This document shows, one piece after another, positions 53,944 through 64,000 of a DNA stretch of 64,000 nucleotides; position 1 is the first letter of the stretch, and the number at the start of each line of letters is the position of its first letter. The stretch comes from Morganella morganii (GTDB lineage: Bacteria; Pseudomonadota; Gammaproteobacteria; Enterobacterales; Enterobacteriaceae), in assembly GCF_019243775.1 (NCBI RefSeq), contig NZ_CP069157.1, positions 558,001 to 622,000 of the forward strand, given 5' to 3'. The notes beneath the pieces were generated by a model. The model saw only the letters and a program-made list of their open reading frames with translations. It was not told the origin of the DNA and did not search any database. The translations under genes were made by a program, and so were the position numbers.

Positions 53944-55625
53944 TGGCCGCGAATGCCTTTTTACTTATCGCCGGGTTTCTGATTGTTTTGCTGATTGCGG
54001 CAAAACTGCTCAGTAACCTGCTGGTCTGCTTTATTGACGGTACACCGCTGCCGGTTCTGCGCCGTGTGGAAGGTGTGCTGTGGCGCTTTGCGGGGATTGG
54101 CCGCGACGAGATGCGCTGGCAGGGATATCTGACAGCACTGCTGCTGTTTAATGCGCTGGGACTGATTTTCCTGACGGCGATCCTGATGCTGCAGGCGGAT
54201 TTACCGCTCAATCCGCGTCACTTCCCGGGGATGTCATGGGATCTGGCGCTGAACACGGCGGTCAGTTTTGTCACTAATACCAACTGGCAGTCTTACAGCG
54301 GAGAATCCGCAGTCAGCTATTTCAGTCAGATGGCCGGACTGACAGTACAGAACTTCCTGTCTGCCGCCACCGGTATTGCTGTGGCGTTTGCCCTGATCCG
54401 CGCTCTGTGCCGCCGTTCTGTGCAGACACTCGGCAATGCGTGGGCGGATCTGACCCGTATCACGCTGTGGCTGCTGCTGCCGCTCTCCGTGATTATTGCG
54501 CTGTTCTTTATTTCGCAGGGCGTGATTCAGAACTTCCATGACTACCAGACCATTATCACCCCGGAAGGCGTGCAGCAGGTGCTGCCGATGGGGCCGGTGG
54601 CCTCCCAGGAAGCGATTAAACTGCTCGGTACCAACGGCGGCGGCTTCTTCGGTGCCAACTCAGCGCATCCGTTTGAAAACCCGACCGCACTGACCAACTT
54701 TGTGCAGATGCTGGCGATTTTCCTGATCCCGGCGGCACTCTGTTTTGCATTCGGGCGCTGTGCCGGTAACCCGGGCCAGGGCCGTGCACTGCTGGCCGCG
54801 ATGACCATTGTCTTTGTTGCCGCCGCTGTGGCGGTGATGTGGAGCGAAACTCACGGTAATCCGGCTTTTGCGGGGATGGGGATCGACAGCACCTTCAATA
54901 TGGAAGGGAAAGAGAGCCGCTTCGGTATCCTTGCCACCGGGCTGTTTGTGGCCGTGACCACCGCCGCCTCCTGTGGTGCGGTAAACAGTATGCATGACTC
55001 CCTGACTCCGCTGGGCGGTCTTGTGCCGCTGTGGCTGATGCAGATCGGTGAAGTGATCTTCGGCGGTGTGGGTGCCGGTTTCTACGGAATGATGCTGTTT
55101 GTTTTCCTCGCCGTTTTTATCGCCGGACTGATGATTGGTCGCACGCCGGAATACCTCAGCAAAAAAATCGAGGTGCGGGAGATGAAACTGACCGCGCTGG
55201 CGATTCTGGTCACCCCGGCGCTGGTTCTCGGCGGCACGGCACTGGCGATGATGACGGAGGCCGGACGCGGCGCGATGCTCAATCCGGGCGCTCACGGCTT
55301 CAGTGAAGTGCTGTATGCCCTCTCATCCGCTTCAAATAATAACGGCAGTGCCTTTGCCGGACTGAGTACCAACACTCCGTTCTGGAACCTGCTGCTGGCA
55401 TTCTGCATGCTCGCGGGCCGCTTCGTGGTGATTGCGCTGGTGATGATGCTGGCAGGCTCGCTGGTCAGCAAAACCATCCGGACCGCCGGGGCAGGCACAC
55501 TGCCGACAACCGGGCCGCTGTTTACCGGGCTGCTGATCGCCGCAATATTGCTGATCGGCGCACTGACCTTTGTTCCTGCACTGGCACTGGGGCCGGTGGC
55601 GGAATTTCTTGATTTACTTAAGTGA
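53943..55625 (+). CDS. kdpA: Potassium-transporting ATPase A subunit
   Basis: 560-aa K+-selective subunit of the KdpFABC pump (E. coli 557), with ten helices and four pore-loop repeats related to K+ channels: [33 protein letters not shown] and [13 protein letters not shown]. The glycine-rich loops carry the selectivity residues. It takes up K+ at high affinity under limitation. Confidence 0.97.
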   Translation: MAANAFLLIAGFLIVLLIAAKLLSNLLVCFIDGTPLPVLRRVEGVLWRFAGIGRDEMRWQGYLTALLLFNALGLIFLTAILMLQADLPLNPRHFPGMSWDLALNTAVSFVTNTNWQSYSGESAVSYFSQMAGLTVQNFLSAATGIAVAFALIRALCRRSVQTLGNAWADLTRITLWLLLPLSVIIALFFISQGVIQNFHDYQTIITPEGVQQVLPMGPVASQEAIKLLGTNGGGFFGANSAHPFENPTALTNFVQMLAIFLIPAALCFAFGRCAGNPGQGRALLAAMTIVFVAAAVAVMWSETHGNPAFAGMGIDSTFNMEGKESRFGILATGLFVAVTTAASCGAVNSMHDSLTPLGGLVPLWLMQIGEVIFGGVGAGFYGMMLFVFLAVFIAGLMIGRTPEYLSKKIEVREMKLTALAILVTPALVLGGTALAMMTEAGRGAMLNPGAHGFSEVLYALSSASNNNGSAFAGLSTNTPFWNLLLAFCMLAGRFVVIALVMMLAGSLVSKTIRTAGAGTLPTTGPLFTGLLIAAILLIGALTFVPALALGPVAEFLDLLK

Positions 55626-55641
55626 TTGACGGGAGAACACC

Positions 55642-57690
55642 ATGAGTCGTCAGACACAGCGATTATTTGAACCCGCACTGGTGCGCCGCGCACTGCCGGA
55701 TGCATTCCGCAAGCTCTCGCCGGTGGTGCAGTGGCAGAACCCGGTGATGTTTATTGTCTGGTGCGGCAGCCTGCTGACCACACTGCTGGCCGCCGGGATG
55801 TTCAGCGGATTTATCAGCGGTAACGGCGGATTTACCCTCACCGTCGCCCTGTGGCTGTGGTTTACCGTGCTGTTTGCCAACTTCGCCGAAGCGCTGGCGG
55901 AAGGGCGCAGCAAAGCGCAGGCCGACAGCCTGAAAGGAATGAAAAAAACCAGCCGCGCACGGCGTCTGCATGCGGCACAGCGCGACAGCGGTTTTGATAT
56001 GGTCTCCGCTGATACCCTGCGCAAAGGGGATTTGGTACTGGTGGAAGCAGGGGATCTGATCCCGTGTGACGGTACCGTGCTGGAAGGCGGTGCATCTGTG
56101 GATGAGAGCGCCATTACCGGTGAATCCGCGCCGGTGATCCGCGAATCCGGCGGCGATTTTGCTTCTGTTACCGGCGGTACCCGGATTCTGTCCGACTGGC
56201 TGATTATTGAGTGCAGTGCCAACCCGGGTGACAGCTTCCTTGACCGCATGATCAGCATGGTCGAAGGTGCGAAACGCAGCAAAACGCCGAATGAGATTGC
56301 CCTGACCATCCTGCTGGCCGCACTGAGTATTGTGTTCCTGCTGGCGGTGGCGACACTCTGGCCGTTTACCGCCTATACCGGCCATCCGGTCACTCTGACA
56401 GTGATGATTGCCCTGCTGGTCTGTCTGATCCCGACTACCATCAGCGGCCTGCTTTCAGCTATTGGTGTGGCAGGGATGAGCCGTATGCTGGCCGCCAATG
56501 TCATCGCCACCAGCGGCCGTGCAGTGGAAGCTGCCGGGGATGTGGACGTGCTGTTGCTGGACAAAACCGGCACCATCACACTGGGTAACCGCCAGGCCTC
56601 TGCTTTCCTGGCTGCACCCGGTGTGGATGAAAGAACGCTGGCAGATGCAGCTCAGTTGTCATCACTGGCGGATGAAACCCCGGAAGGACGCAGTATCGTG
56701 GTGCTGGCAAAACAGCGTTTCAGCCTGCGGGCGCGTGATCTGGAAAGCCTGAATGCGACTTTTATCCCGTTTACCGCCCAGACCCGCATGAGCGGCATCA
56801 ATGTGGACGGGCGCACTATCCGTAAAGGTTCTGTCGATGCTATCCGCCGCTATATTGAGGCTAACCACGGTCATTTTCCGGCACAGGTCGACAAACTGGT
56901 GGAAGAGGTTGCACGCAGCGGCGGAACCCCGCTGGTAGTGGCCGAAGAGCATCGCGTGCTCGGGGTGATCGCCCTGAAAGATATCGTAAAAGGCGGGATC
57001 CGCGAACGCTTTGCACAACTGCGCCAGATGGGGATCAAAACTGTGATGATCACAGGGGATAACCGGCTGACGGCTGCGGCGATTGCTGCCGAGGCCGGTG
57101 TGGATGATTTCCTGGCGGAAGCCACCCCGGAAGCCAAACTGGCGCTGATCCGTCAGTATCAGAAAGAAGGGCGGTTGGTGGCAATGACCGGCGACGGCAC
57201 CAATGATGCGCCGGCACTGGCACAGGCGGATGTCGCGGTGGCGATGAACTCGGGCACCCAGGCGGCGAAAGAGGCGGGGAATATGGTCGATCTGGACTCC
57301 AACCCGACCAAGCTGATTGAGGTGGTGCATATCGGTAAACAGATGCTGATGACACGCGGCTCGCTGACCACGTTCAGTATCTCCAATGATATCGCCAAGT
57401 ATTTTGCCATTATCCCGGCGGCGTTTGCGGTGACCTATCCGCAGCTGGATGCACTCAATATCATGCGTCTGCACTCGCCGGATTCCGCCATGTTAAGTGC
57501 GGTTATCTTCAACGCCCTGATTATTGTCTTTCTGATCCCGCTGGCGCTGAAAGGGGTGCCGTACCATGCCCTGAGCGCCGCACAGATGTTACGCCGTAAT
57601 CTGTGGATCTACGGACTGGGTGGCCTGGTTGTGCCGTTTATCGGTATAAAATTGATAGATATGTTACTGACCCTGACAGGGTTAGTATAA
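55642..57690 (+). CDS. kdpB: Potassium-transporting ATPase B subunit
   Basis: 682-aa P-type ATPase subunit, identical in length to E. coli KdpB. The actuator motif is AITGESAPV, the phosphorylated Asp is in [10 protein letters not shown], the nucleotide-binding region has [13 protein letters not shown], and the hinge is [31 protein letters not shown]. It hydrolyses ATP to drive K+ through KdpA. Confidence 0.98.
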   Translation: MSRQTQRLFEPALVRRALPDAFRKLSPVVQWQNPVMFIVWCGSLLTTLLAAGMFSGFISGNGGFTLTVALWLWFTVLFANFAEALAEGRSKAQADSLKGMKKTSRARRLHAAQRDSGFDMVSADTLRKGDLVLVEAGDLIPCDGTVLEGGASVDESAITGESAPVIRESGGDFASVTGGTRILSDWLIIECSANPGDSFLDRMISMVEGAKRSKTPNEIALTILLAALSIVFLLAVATLWPFTAYTGHPVTLTVMIALLVCLIPTTISGLLSAIGVAGMSRMLAANVIATSGRAVEAAGDVDVLLLDKTGTITLGNRQASAFLAAPGVDERTLADAAQLSSLADETPEGRSIVVLAKQRFSLRARDLESLNATFIPFTAQTRMSGINVDGRTIRKGSVDAIRRYIEANHGHFPAQVDKLVEEVARSGGTPLVVAEEHRVLGVIALKDIVKGGIRERFAQLRQMGIKTVMITGDNRLTAAAIAAEAGVDDFLAEATPEAKLALIRQYQKEGRLVAMTGDGTNDAPALAQADVAVAMNSGTQAAKEAGNMVDLDSNPTKLIEVVHIGKQMLMTRGSLTTFSISNDIAKYFAIIPAAFAVTYPQLDALNIMRLHSPDSAMLSAVIFNALIIVFLIPLALKGVPYHALSAAQMLRRNLWIYGLGGLVVPFIGIKLIDMLLTLTGLV

Positions 57691-57699
57691 GGATAAACA

Positions 57700-58290
57700 A
57701 TGAGTCAGATACGTCCCGCAATCATAATATTTCTGGTTCTGGCACTGGTAACAGGGGTATTTTATCCTCTGCTGACCACCTCGCTCGGGGAGTGGTGGTT
57801 TGCCCGCCAGGCCAACGGCTCACTGATTGAAGTGAATAACGAAGTCAAAGGCTCGGCGCTGATCGGCCAGCAGTTCACACAGCCCGGTTATTTTCACGGA
57901 CGCCCGTCAGAAACAGCAGAGCATCCGTATAACGCCCTGAGTTCCGGCGGCAGCAACCTGAGCACCGGCAACCCGGAACTGTTACAGCGGGTGGCGCAGC
58001 GGGCAGAAACATTAAGGGCGGAAAACCCGGATGCTTCCCGCCCGGTGCCGGTTGACCTGGTGACCGCCTCTGCCAGCGGGCTGGATCCGGATATCTCTCC
58101 GGATGCCGCTTACTGGCAGGCCGCGCGGGTGGCCAAAGCGCGTAATATGACACAGGCGGAGGTGGAGAAACTGATCCGCGAACATATCACCACTCCGGTG
58201 CCTGCGTTTACCGGTGTGCCGGTCGTGAATGTGCTGGCACTGAATCTGGCGCTGGATGCACATGCGGCGGACAAAACCAGCCTGAACTAA
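57700..58290 (+). CDS. kdpC: Potassium-transporting ATPase C subunit
   Basis: 196-aa subunit (E. coli 190) with one N-terminal membrane helix ([24 protein letters not shown]) and a periplasmic domain. Conserved blocks are [49 protein letters not shown] and [10 protein letters not shown]. It is thought to assist in K+ delivery or assembly. Confidence 0.97.
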   Translation: MSQIRPAIIIFLVLALVTGVFYPLLTTSLGEWWFARQANGSLIEVNNEVKGSALIGQQFTQPGYFHGRPSETAEHPYNALSSGGSNLSTGNPELLQRVAQRAETLRAENPDASRPVPVDLVTASASGLDPDISPDAAYWQAARVAKARNMTQAEVEKLIREHITTPVPAFTGVPVVNVLALNLALDAHAADKTSLN

Positions 58291-58305
58291 CGGAAGGACA
58301 GCATT

Positions 58306-60993
58306 ATGTATGATGAGCCACTGCGTCCCGATCCTGACCAGTTACTGGCACAGGTCACAGAGCGCCCGCGCGGGAAACTGAAGATTTTCTTCGGTGCCTG
58401 TGCGGGTGTCGGGAAAACCTACGCCATGCTGAAAGAGGCGCAGCGGCTGCGTGAGCAGGGCATTGATGTGCTGGCCGGGGTGGTGGAAACCCACGGCCGC
58501 AGTGAAACCGCTGCCTTGCTGGAAGGGCTGCGCATCCTGCCGCTGAAAAAGCATAACTACCGGGGGCGGCAGGTGGCGGGGTTTGATCTCGACCGCGCGC
58601 TGGCGATCCATCCGGCGGTGATCCTGATGGACGAACTGGCGCACACCAACATCCCCGGCGCCCGCCACCCGAAACGCTGGCAGGATGTGGAAGAGCTGCT
58701 CAATGCCGGGATCGATGTCCTCACCACCATCAATGTGCAGCACCTGGAAAGCCTGAACGACATTGTCGGCGGCGTGACCGGTGTTCGTGTGCGCGAAACC
58801 GTACCGGACCCGGTGTTTGATGCCGCCGATGAAATCGTACTGGTGGATTTAACGCCGGACGACCTGCTCGACAGACTGCGTGAGGGAAAAGTGTATCTCC
58901 CTGCTCAGGCGGAGCGGGCGATCGAGCACTTTTTCCGCAAAGGCAATCTGCTGGCACTGCGTGAACTGGCGCTGCGGCGGACCACTGACCGTGTCGATGA
59001 ACAAATGCGTGCCTGGCGGGAGCGGAAAGGTCAGGAGAAAGTCTGGCACACCCGGGATGCGATTCTGGTCTGTCTGCGTCCGGACGGCGGCAATGAAAAA
59101 CTGGTGCGTGCCGCAGCCCGGCTGGCGGCACGGCTCGGCAGTGACTGGCATGCCATTTTTGTCGAAACCCCCGCACGGCATAAGCTGCCGTCACCGCAGC
59201 GGCGTACTATCCTCACCACCCTGTCGCTGGCGCAGCAACTGGGAGCCACCACGGCAACGCTGGCGGAGCCGGAAGAGGGCCGCGCGGTGATCCGCTATGC
59301 GCGTGAAAATAACCTCGGCAAAATTATGATTGTCCGCCATGAGCGGACATCCTGGTGGCGGCGCGACAAATTACAGGAACAGCTCAGCCGTAGTGCCGCT
59401 GATCTGGATGTGGTCATGATCGCCCCGCAGGACCGGCAGCCGGAAAACCGTGAGAAATTCAGCGACAACCGGCCGTTCCTGGATAAACACAAAACCGATT
59501 TACAGGGTTGTGTTGTCGCGGCACTGATTTGCGCCGTCACTACCCTTATGGCGCATCACTGGCTGATGGCCTTTGATAACGCCAACCTGGTAATGCTCTA
59601 TATCCTGGGCGTGGTGGTGGTGGCGCGGTTTTACGGGCGCTGGCCTTCTGTGTTTGCCACCATTATTAACGTTATCAGCTTTGATATCTTTCTTATCAAC
59701 CCGAAAGGCACGCTGGCCGTTTCGGATATGCAGTATCTGCTCACCTTCGCGGTGATGATGACCGTCGGGCTGGTGATCGGCAGCCTGACTGCCGGTGTCC
59801 GCTATCAGGCCAGGGTGGCACGTTACCGCGAGCAGCGCACCTGGCATCTGTATGAAATGTCGAAAGCGCTGGCGGTGGCGCGGGAATCTGATGATATTGC
59901 CTCTGTCAGTTGCCACTTTATCAGCCACAGCCTGCATGCCCGCTGCGAAATGCTGCTGCCGGATGAGCAGGGTAACCTGATCCCGGCAGGGGGCGGGGTG
60001 GCGGATAACGGCCGTGACGATGCCATCATCCGCTGGAGTTATGACAAAGGCCAGCCCGCCGGGTTCGGCACCGGTACTCTGCCCGGTGTGCCGTATCAGA
60101 TCCTGCCGGTCTGCACGACAGAGAAAGTGTACGGCGTGGTGATTGTGGAGCCGTATAACCGCCGTCAGCTGCTGATCCCCGAACAGCAGCGGCTGCTGGA
60201 AACCCTGATCCTGCTGGCAGCGGGGGCGCTGGAACGCCGCACGCTGACAGAACGCGAGGCGCAGTCGCGGCTGGTCAGTGAACGCGAGCAGGTGCGCAAC
60301 TCGCTGCTGGCGGCGCTGTCCCATGATCTGCGCACGCCGCTGACTGTACTGTTTGGTCAGGCGGAGATCCTGACGCTGGATCTGACCAGCGAAGGTTCAC
60401 CGTATGCCGCGCAGGCCAATGAGATCCGCCAGCATATCCTCAGCACCACGCGGCTGGTCAATAACCTGCTGGATATGGCGCGGATCCAGTCCGGCGGCTT
60501 TAATCTCAATAAAGAGTGGCTGCCGCTGGAAGAGGTGATCGGCAGTGCCCTGCAAATGCTGAAACCGCGTTTTGATACGGATTCGGTGCAGATTGACCTC
60601 AATGACCCGATGCAGCTGATTTGCGCGGACGGCCCGCTGTTTGAACGGGTGTTGATCAATCTGCTGGAAAACGCGATAAAATATGCCGGGCCGCAGGCGC
60701 AGATTGGCATCCGCTCGCGGTTGTCGGACAATATGATTGATATTGAAGTGTGGGATAACGGCCCGGGCATCCCGGCCGGACAGGAAGCACAGATATTTGA
60801 GAAATTTTCGCGCGGCCAGAAAGAATCCGCCATTCCGGGGATCGGCCTCGGGCTGGCTATCTGCCGGGCGATTGCGGAAGTGCACGGCGGCACTATTTTA
60901 GCCGGAAACCGTGACGGGGGTGGCGCAAGCTTCCATATCCGTCTACCCTGTGAAGACCCGCCCGTGATTGATGAAGATGATAACCCGTTGTGA
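58306..60993 (+). CDS. kdpD: Sensor histidine kinase KdpD
   Basis: 895-aa membrane sensor (E. coli 894). The N-terminal KdpD domain has Walker A-like GACAGVGKTYAML near residue 31, then a universal-stress-like domain (about 250-370). Four closely spaced helices lie at about 400-500, then a GAF-like domain. The kinase core has H-box LSHDLRTPLT (near residue 674), N-box INLLENAIKYA and G-boxes DNGPGIP and GIGLGLAICR. It responds to K+ limitation and osmotic stress. Co-transcribed with kdpE, with a 4-nt overlap. Confidence 0.97.
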   Translation: MYDEPLRPDPDQLLAQVTERPRGKLKIFFGACAGVGKTYAMLKEAQRLREQGIDVLAGVVETHGRSETAALLEGLRILPLKKHNYRGRQVAGFDLDRALAIHPAVILMDELAHTNIPGARHPKRWQDVEELLNAGIDVLTTINVQHLESLNDIVGGVTGVRVRETVPDPVFDAADEIVLVDLTPDDLLDRLREGKVYLPAQAERAIEHFFRKGNLLALRELALRRTTDRVDEQMRAWRERKGQEKVWHTRDAILVCLRPDGGNEKLVRAAARLAARLGSDWHAIFVETPARHKLPSPQRRTILTTLSLAQQLGATTATLAEPEEGRAVIRYARENNLGKIMIVRHERTSWWRRDKLQEQLSRSAADLDVVMIAPQDRQPENREKFSDNRPFLDKHKTDLQGCVVAALICAVTTLMAHHWLMAFDNANLVMLYILGVVVVARFYGRWPSVFATIINVISFDIFLINPKGTLAVSDMQYLLTFAVMMTVGLVIGSLTAGVRYQARVARYREQRTWHLYEMSKALAVARESDDIASVSCHFISHSLHARCEMLLPDEQGNLIPAGGGVADNGRDDAIIRWSYDKGQPAGFGTGTLPGVPYQILPVCTTEKVYGVVIVEPYNRRQLLIPEQQRLLETLILLAAGALERRTLTEREAQSRLVSEREQVRNSLLAALSHDLRTPLTVLFGQAEILTLDLTSEGSPYAAQANEIRQHILSTTRLVNNLLDMARIQSGGFNLNKEWLPLEEVIGSALQMLKPRFDTDSVQIDLNDPMQLICADGPLFERVLINLLENAIKYAGPQAQIGIRSRLSDNMIDIEVWDNGPGIPAGQEAQIFEKFSRGQKESAIPGIGLGLAICRAIAEVHGGTILAGNRDGGGASFHIRLPCEDPPVIDEDDNPL

Positions 60994-61673
60994 CCACTGT
61001 ACTGATTATTGAAGATGAAAAAGGGATCCGCCGCCTTCTGCGCACTGCGCTGGAAGGGGATTCTGTGCGTGTGTTTGAAGCGGAAGACCTGGCACGCGGG
61101 CTGGTGGAAGCGGCGACCCGCAAACCGGATCTGGTGATCCTTGATCTGGGTCTGCCGGACGGTGACGGCATCACCTTTGTGCAGGAGTTCCGTCAGTGGA
61201 GTTCTGTGCCGGTGCTGGTGCTTTCCGCCCGTGACAGTGAGCATGACAAAATTGCCGCCCTGGATGCCGGGGCGGATGACTATATGACCAAACCCTTTGG
61301 TGTCGGGGAGTTACAGGCGCGGCTGCGGGTGCTGATGCGCCGCTATCCCGGCAGTGAAAAAAATGATCCTGTTTATGAATTCGGGGATATCTGTGTGGAT
61401 ATTGCCGGGCGTCAGGTCAGGAAAGGCGGGGAGGAAGTGCATCTCACACCGATTGAATTCCGCCTGCTGACCATTCTTATCGGCCACAGCGGCAAAGTAC
61501 TGACTCAGCGGCAACTGCTCAATGAAGTGTGGGGGCCGAACGCCGTCGAACACGCCCACTACCTGCGTATTTACATGGGACATCTGCGCCAGAAACTGGA
61601 AACGGATCCGGCCCGTCCTCAGCATTTCATCACCGAAACCGGTATCGGTTACCGGTTTGTATCCATCCCCTGA
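60990..61673 (+). CDS. kdpE: Response regulator KdpE
   Basis: 227-aa OmpR-family regulator (E. coli 225). The receiver phospho-acceptor is in LVILDLGLPDGDG (near Asp52), the Thr/Lys switch in LVLSAR and DDYMTKPFG. The winged-helix domain is recognised by VHLTPIEFRLLTILIGHSGKVLTQRQLLNEVWG and HYLRIYMGHLRQKLE. It activates the kdpF promoter upstream. A GTG start at 60990 lies within kdpD. Confidence 0.97.
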   Translation: MTTVLIIEDEKGIRRLLRTALEGDSVRVFEAEDLARGLVEAATRKPDLVILDLGLPDGDGITFVQEFRQWSSVPVLVLSARDSEHDKIAALDAGADDYMTKPFGVGELQARLRVLMRRYPGSEKNDPVYEFGDICVDIAGRQVRKGGEEVHLTPIEFRLLTILIGHSGKVLTQRQLLNEVWGPNAVEHAHYLRIYMGHLRQKLETDPARPQHFITETGIGYRFVSIP

Positions 61674-61743
61674 ATACTTCCCCGGCGATTTTTTTACCCC
61701 CGTCACTGTTATAGAAAAACTGTTCTGTTTTCCGGCAGTTTTT

Positions 61744-61795
61744 ATTGTTTACATCAAAAAATTGTTATTTTGTGCGCTTTATAGTGAAACCAGGT
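61744..61795 (+). promoter_or_regulatory. Candidate dcuB promoter with FNR-like half-site
   Basis: TTGTTTACATCAA (61744-61756) keeps a perfect ATCAA half of the FNR consensus with a degenerate partner, and a -10-like TATAGT follows at 61780-61785. E. coli dcuB is FNR-activated, which supports the reading; the spacing is not canonical. Confidence 0.4.
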
Positions 61796-61838
61796 GATAC
61801 AGACCCACGGATTTTTAAGTACCTAAAAGGAGTTAGTT

Positions 61839-63179
61839 ATGGATTTTGCTATCCAGCTTGTCGTGGTATTGATCTGTCTGTTTTACGGGGCGCGCAAAGG
61901 CGGGATTGCCCTGGGTTTGCTGGGCGGGATAGGCCTGGTGGTGCTGGTTTTTGTCTTCCACTTAAAGCCCGAAAAGCCGCCGGTGGATGTGATGCTGGTG
62001 ATTATTGCGGTCGTGGCGGCATCGGCTACGCTGCAGGCTTCCGGGGGACTGGATGTGATGCTGCAGATAGCAGAACGTCTGCTGCGGCGTAACCCGAAAT
62101 ATGTCTCGATTGTGGCGCCGTTTGTGACCTGTCTGCTGACTATTCTGTGCGGTACCGGGCACGTCGTCTACACCATCTTACCTATCATTTATGATGTCGC
62201 GATTAAAAATAATATCCGCCCGGAAAGGCCGATGGCGGCCAGTACAATAGGCTCCCAGATGGGGATAATCGCCAGCCCGGTGTCGGTTGCGGTGGTCTCC
62301 CTGGTCGCCATGCTGGGGGATGTGACCATCAACGGCAAACATCTGAGCTTTGTTGACCTGCTGGCGATCACCATTCCATCCACCCTGATCGGGATACTGT
62401 GCATCGGTATCTTCAGCTGGTATCGCGGTAAAGACCTGGATAAGGATCCGGAATTTCAGTCATTTATCGCAAAACCGGAGAACCGGAAATACGTCTACGG
62501 CGATACCGCCACCCTGCTCAATAAAAAATTACCGGCCAGTAACTGGCTGGCAATGTGGATCTTTCTGGCCTCTATCGCGGTCGTTGCATCACTGGGGGCA
62601 TTTTCGTGGCTGCGGCCGGTTTTTGACGGCAAGCCGCTGTCGATGGTTTTGGTGATTCAGATCTTTATGCTGCTGGCAGGGGCATTAATTATTATCTTTA
62701 CCGATACCAAACCGGCATCTATTTCGAAGAATGAAGTATTCCGCTCGGGGATGATCGCGATTGTGGCGGTTTACGGTATCGCGTGGATGGCGGAAACCAT
62801 GTTCGGTGCTCACCTTGAGCAGATTGAGGGTGTGCTGGGATCGCTGGTCAAAGAGTATCCGTGGGCTTACGCAGTGGTGCTGCTGCTGGTGTCCAAGTTT
62901 GTCAACTCGCAGGCGGCGGCTCTGGCGGCAGTGGTTCCGCTCGCGCTGATGATCGGGGTCAATCCGGCTTATATTGTGGCATCCGCACCGGCCTGTTACG
63001 GCTACTATATTCTGCCGACCTACCCGAGTGACCTGGCGGCTATCCAGTTCGACCGCTCAGGTACCACCAAAATCGGGCGCTTTGTGATTAACCACAGCTT
63101 TATTGCGCCGGGACTGATCGGTGTCGGGGTTTCCTGTGTGTGCGGCTGGTTCTTTTCCGCCATGTACGGTTTTCTCTGA
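61839..63179 (+). CDS. dcuB: Anaerobic C4-dicarboxylate antiporter DcuB
   Basis: 446-aa inner-membrane transporter, the same length as E. coli DcuB. It imports fumarate, malate or aspartate in exchange for succinate during fumarate respiration. Extensive matches include [69 protein letters not shown] and [33 protein letters not shown]. It partners functionally with frdABCD in this window. E. coli DcuB also signals to DcuS; fumarase B and DcuSR are not seen here. Confidence 0.96.
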   Translation: MDFAIQLVVVLICLFYGARKGGIALGLLGGIGLVVLVFVFHLKPEKPPVDVMLVIIAVVAASATLQASGGLDVMLQIAERLLRRNPKYVSIVAPFVTCLLTILCGTGHVVYTILPIIYDVAIKNNIRPERPMAASTIGSQMGIIASPVSVAVVSLVAMLGDVTINGKHLSFVDLLAITIPSTLIGILCIGIFSWYRGKDLDKDPEFQSFIAKPENRKYVYGDTATLLNKKLPASNWLAMWIFLASIAVVASLGAFSWLRPVFDGKPLSMVLVIQIFMLLAGALIIIFTDTKPASISKNEVFRSGMIAIVAVYGIAWMAETMFGAHLEQIEGVLGSLVKEYPWAYAVVLLLVSKFVNSQAAALAAVVPLALMIGVNPAYIVASAPACYGYYILPTYPSDLAAIQFDRSGTTKIGRFVINHSFIAPGLIGVGVSCVCGWFFSAMYGFL

Positions 63180-63196
63180 CAGCCATCCGGAACAGT

Positions 63197-63222
63197 GATA
63201 ACGGGCAGTCATGCCCGTTATC
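63197..63222. terminator. Hairpin between dcuB and the chemoreceptor gene
   Basis: An 11-bp perfect stem GATAACGGGCA / TGCCCGTTATC with loop GTCA between convergent genes. No long T-run, so moderate strength. Confidence 0.7.
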
Positions 63223-63235
63223 TGCCCGTTAATCA

Positions 63236-64000
63236 TTAAGATACTGAAGACGGCGTTCCGGCAAGCTGAAAGACACCAACCATCTCATTGAGTGTACCGG
63301 CCTGCTCATTCAGGGAGGAGGCTGCGGCAACAGACTGTTCCACCAGGGTGGCATTCTGCTGGGTAGCGGAATCAATCAGCCCGATAGCACTGTTGATCTG
63401 AGTGATCCCGTCAGTCTGTTCATGACTGGCGTGGCCTATCTCATGCAGTAAATCAGCCATCTGGCTGACGTTACTGACAATACCGCGCAGTGATTCAGCG
63501 GCTTCCTCCACCAGTTGCAGCCCCTCGCGGGTCTGACCGGCAGAGTTTTCAATCAGGGTGCGGATCTCACCGGCTGAATCGGCACTGCGCTGTGCCAGCA
63601 GGCGGACTTCACCGGCCACCACCGCAAAACCGCGTCCGTGCTCACCGGCTCTGGCGGCTTCCACAGCGGCATTCAGCGCCAGAATATTGGTCTGGAACGC
63701 AATAGAATCAATCAGATTGATAATATCTGACATCCGGGTGGCCGTCGTGTTGATCATACGGATTTTATCCGTCACCTGCTCCATCATTTCGCCGTTGTGT
63801 TTCACCACCCCGGCGGTATCCGCCGACAGTGCGGTTGCCTTAAGAGTATTGGCGGCGGTATTTTTCACTGTCGCGGTGATCTGTTCCATTGAGGCGGCAG
63901 TTTCCTCCACTGACGCGGCCTGTTCTTCCGTGCGGGCGGCCAGGTTCTGGTTACCGGCAACAATCTGCTCTGCGGTGGCAGACAGGCTGACTGCGCCGTT
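63236..64000 (-). CDS. Methyl-accepting chemotaxis protein (5' end outside window)
   Basis: The C-terminal ~254 residues of a chemoreceptor; the frame is open to the right edge (first residues [40 protein letters not shown]), so the GTG at 63910 is not the real start. The signalling hairpin tip is [49 protein letters not shown], which contacts CheA and CheW. Methylation-type Glu/Gln pairs flank it. The end [13 protein letters not shown] lacks the NWETF-like CheR/CheB tether. The ligand domain is not visible. Confidence 0.93.
   Translation of the reverse strand, partial: NGAVSLSATAEQIVAGNQNLAARTEEQAASVEETAASMEQITATVKNTAANTLKATALSADTAGVVKHNGEMMEQVTDKIRMINTTATRMSDIINLIDSIAFQTNILALNAAVEAARAGEHGRGFAVVAGEVRLLAQRSADSAGEIRTLIENSAGQTREGLQLVEEAAESLRGIVSNVSQMADLLHEIGHASHEQTDGITQINSAIGLIDSATQQNATLVEQSVAAASSLNEQAGTLNEMVGVFQLAGTPSSVS

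Noticed and set aside
58849-59290. Additional genes in alternative frames of kdpD
   Set aside because: Both strands give Arg-rich shadows in a gene with a complete conserved domain set.

Overview
The window reads as a chromosomal segment of an enteric gammaproteobacterium of the Morganellaceae, most likely Morganella (inference from roughly 50 % GC coding DNA, E. coli-like but clearly diverged proteins, a mixed-acid/formate-hydrogenlyase lifestyle, and a broken sucrose-hydrolase gene). Coding density is high. I saw no rRNA, tRNA, insertion sequence or CRISPR array.

Region 1 (1-7.6 kb): the distal part of a hydrogenase-4 (hyf) operon, hyfDEFGHIJ followed by the maturation protease hycI. Its partners lie further on: selenocysteine-containing formate dehydrogenase H (fdhF, 14.8-17.0 kb, read through UGA with a bSECIS), a short FhlA-type sigma-54 activator (17.2-18.8 kb), and hydN-hypA-hypC (19.3-20.5 kb). 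fdhF and hydN each have a -24/-12 promoter preceded, about 110 bp upstream, by the same 19-bp element in opposite orientation, probably the FhlA binding site. Together these encode a formate hydrogenlyase.

Region 2 (7.7-14.3 kb): a small lipoprotein, cstA-ybdD (peptide/pyruvate uptake family), then an AT-rich accessory island (10.8-13.35 kb) inserted before eamA. The island holds a 336-aa orphan protein and, divergently, a likely type III secretion chaperone followed by an effector-like protein with three LYEEI motifs in 105-bp repeats. The effector frame continues for 72 codons beyond its stop, broken only by amber codons that sit where tyrosines of further phosphotyrosine-type motifs would be expected. 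This is the most novel part of the window.

Region 3 (20.5-31 kb): an internally deleted scrB remnant, then anaerobic respiration and glycerol genes: frdABCD (fumarate reductase), divergent glpABC (anaerobic glycerol-3-phosphate dehydrogenase), a DUF3313-type lipoprotein, and gldA (glycerol dehydrogenase).

Region 4 (31-42.5 kb): a block collinear with the E. coli yhhQ-tusA-zntA-yhhN-yhhM-yhhL-rsmD-ftsYEX-rpoH region, with a DUF817 membrane protein added between tusA and zntA. ftsY has a TolA-like 17-residue repeat array and ftsX carries an A9 tract that splits its reading frame.

Region 5 (42.6-53.7 kb): a small HhH protein, a glycerate module (cdaR, GntP-family permease, glycerate kinase), a decayed periplasmic-protein gene, the livKHMGF branched-chain amino-acid transporter, a Sel1-repeat protein and a GNAT acetyltransferase.

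Region 6 (53.8-64 kb): kdpFABCDE potassium uptake with its sensor/regulator, dcuB (anaerobic C4-dicarboxylate antiporter, which supplies fumarate to Frd), and the C-terminal half of a chemoreceptor running off the right edge.
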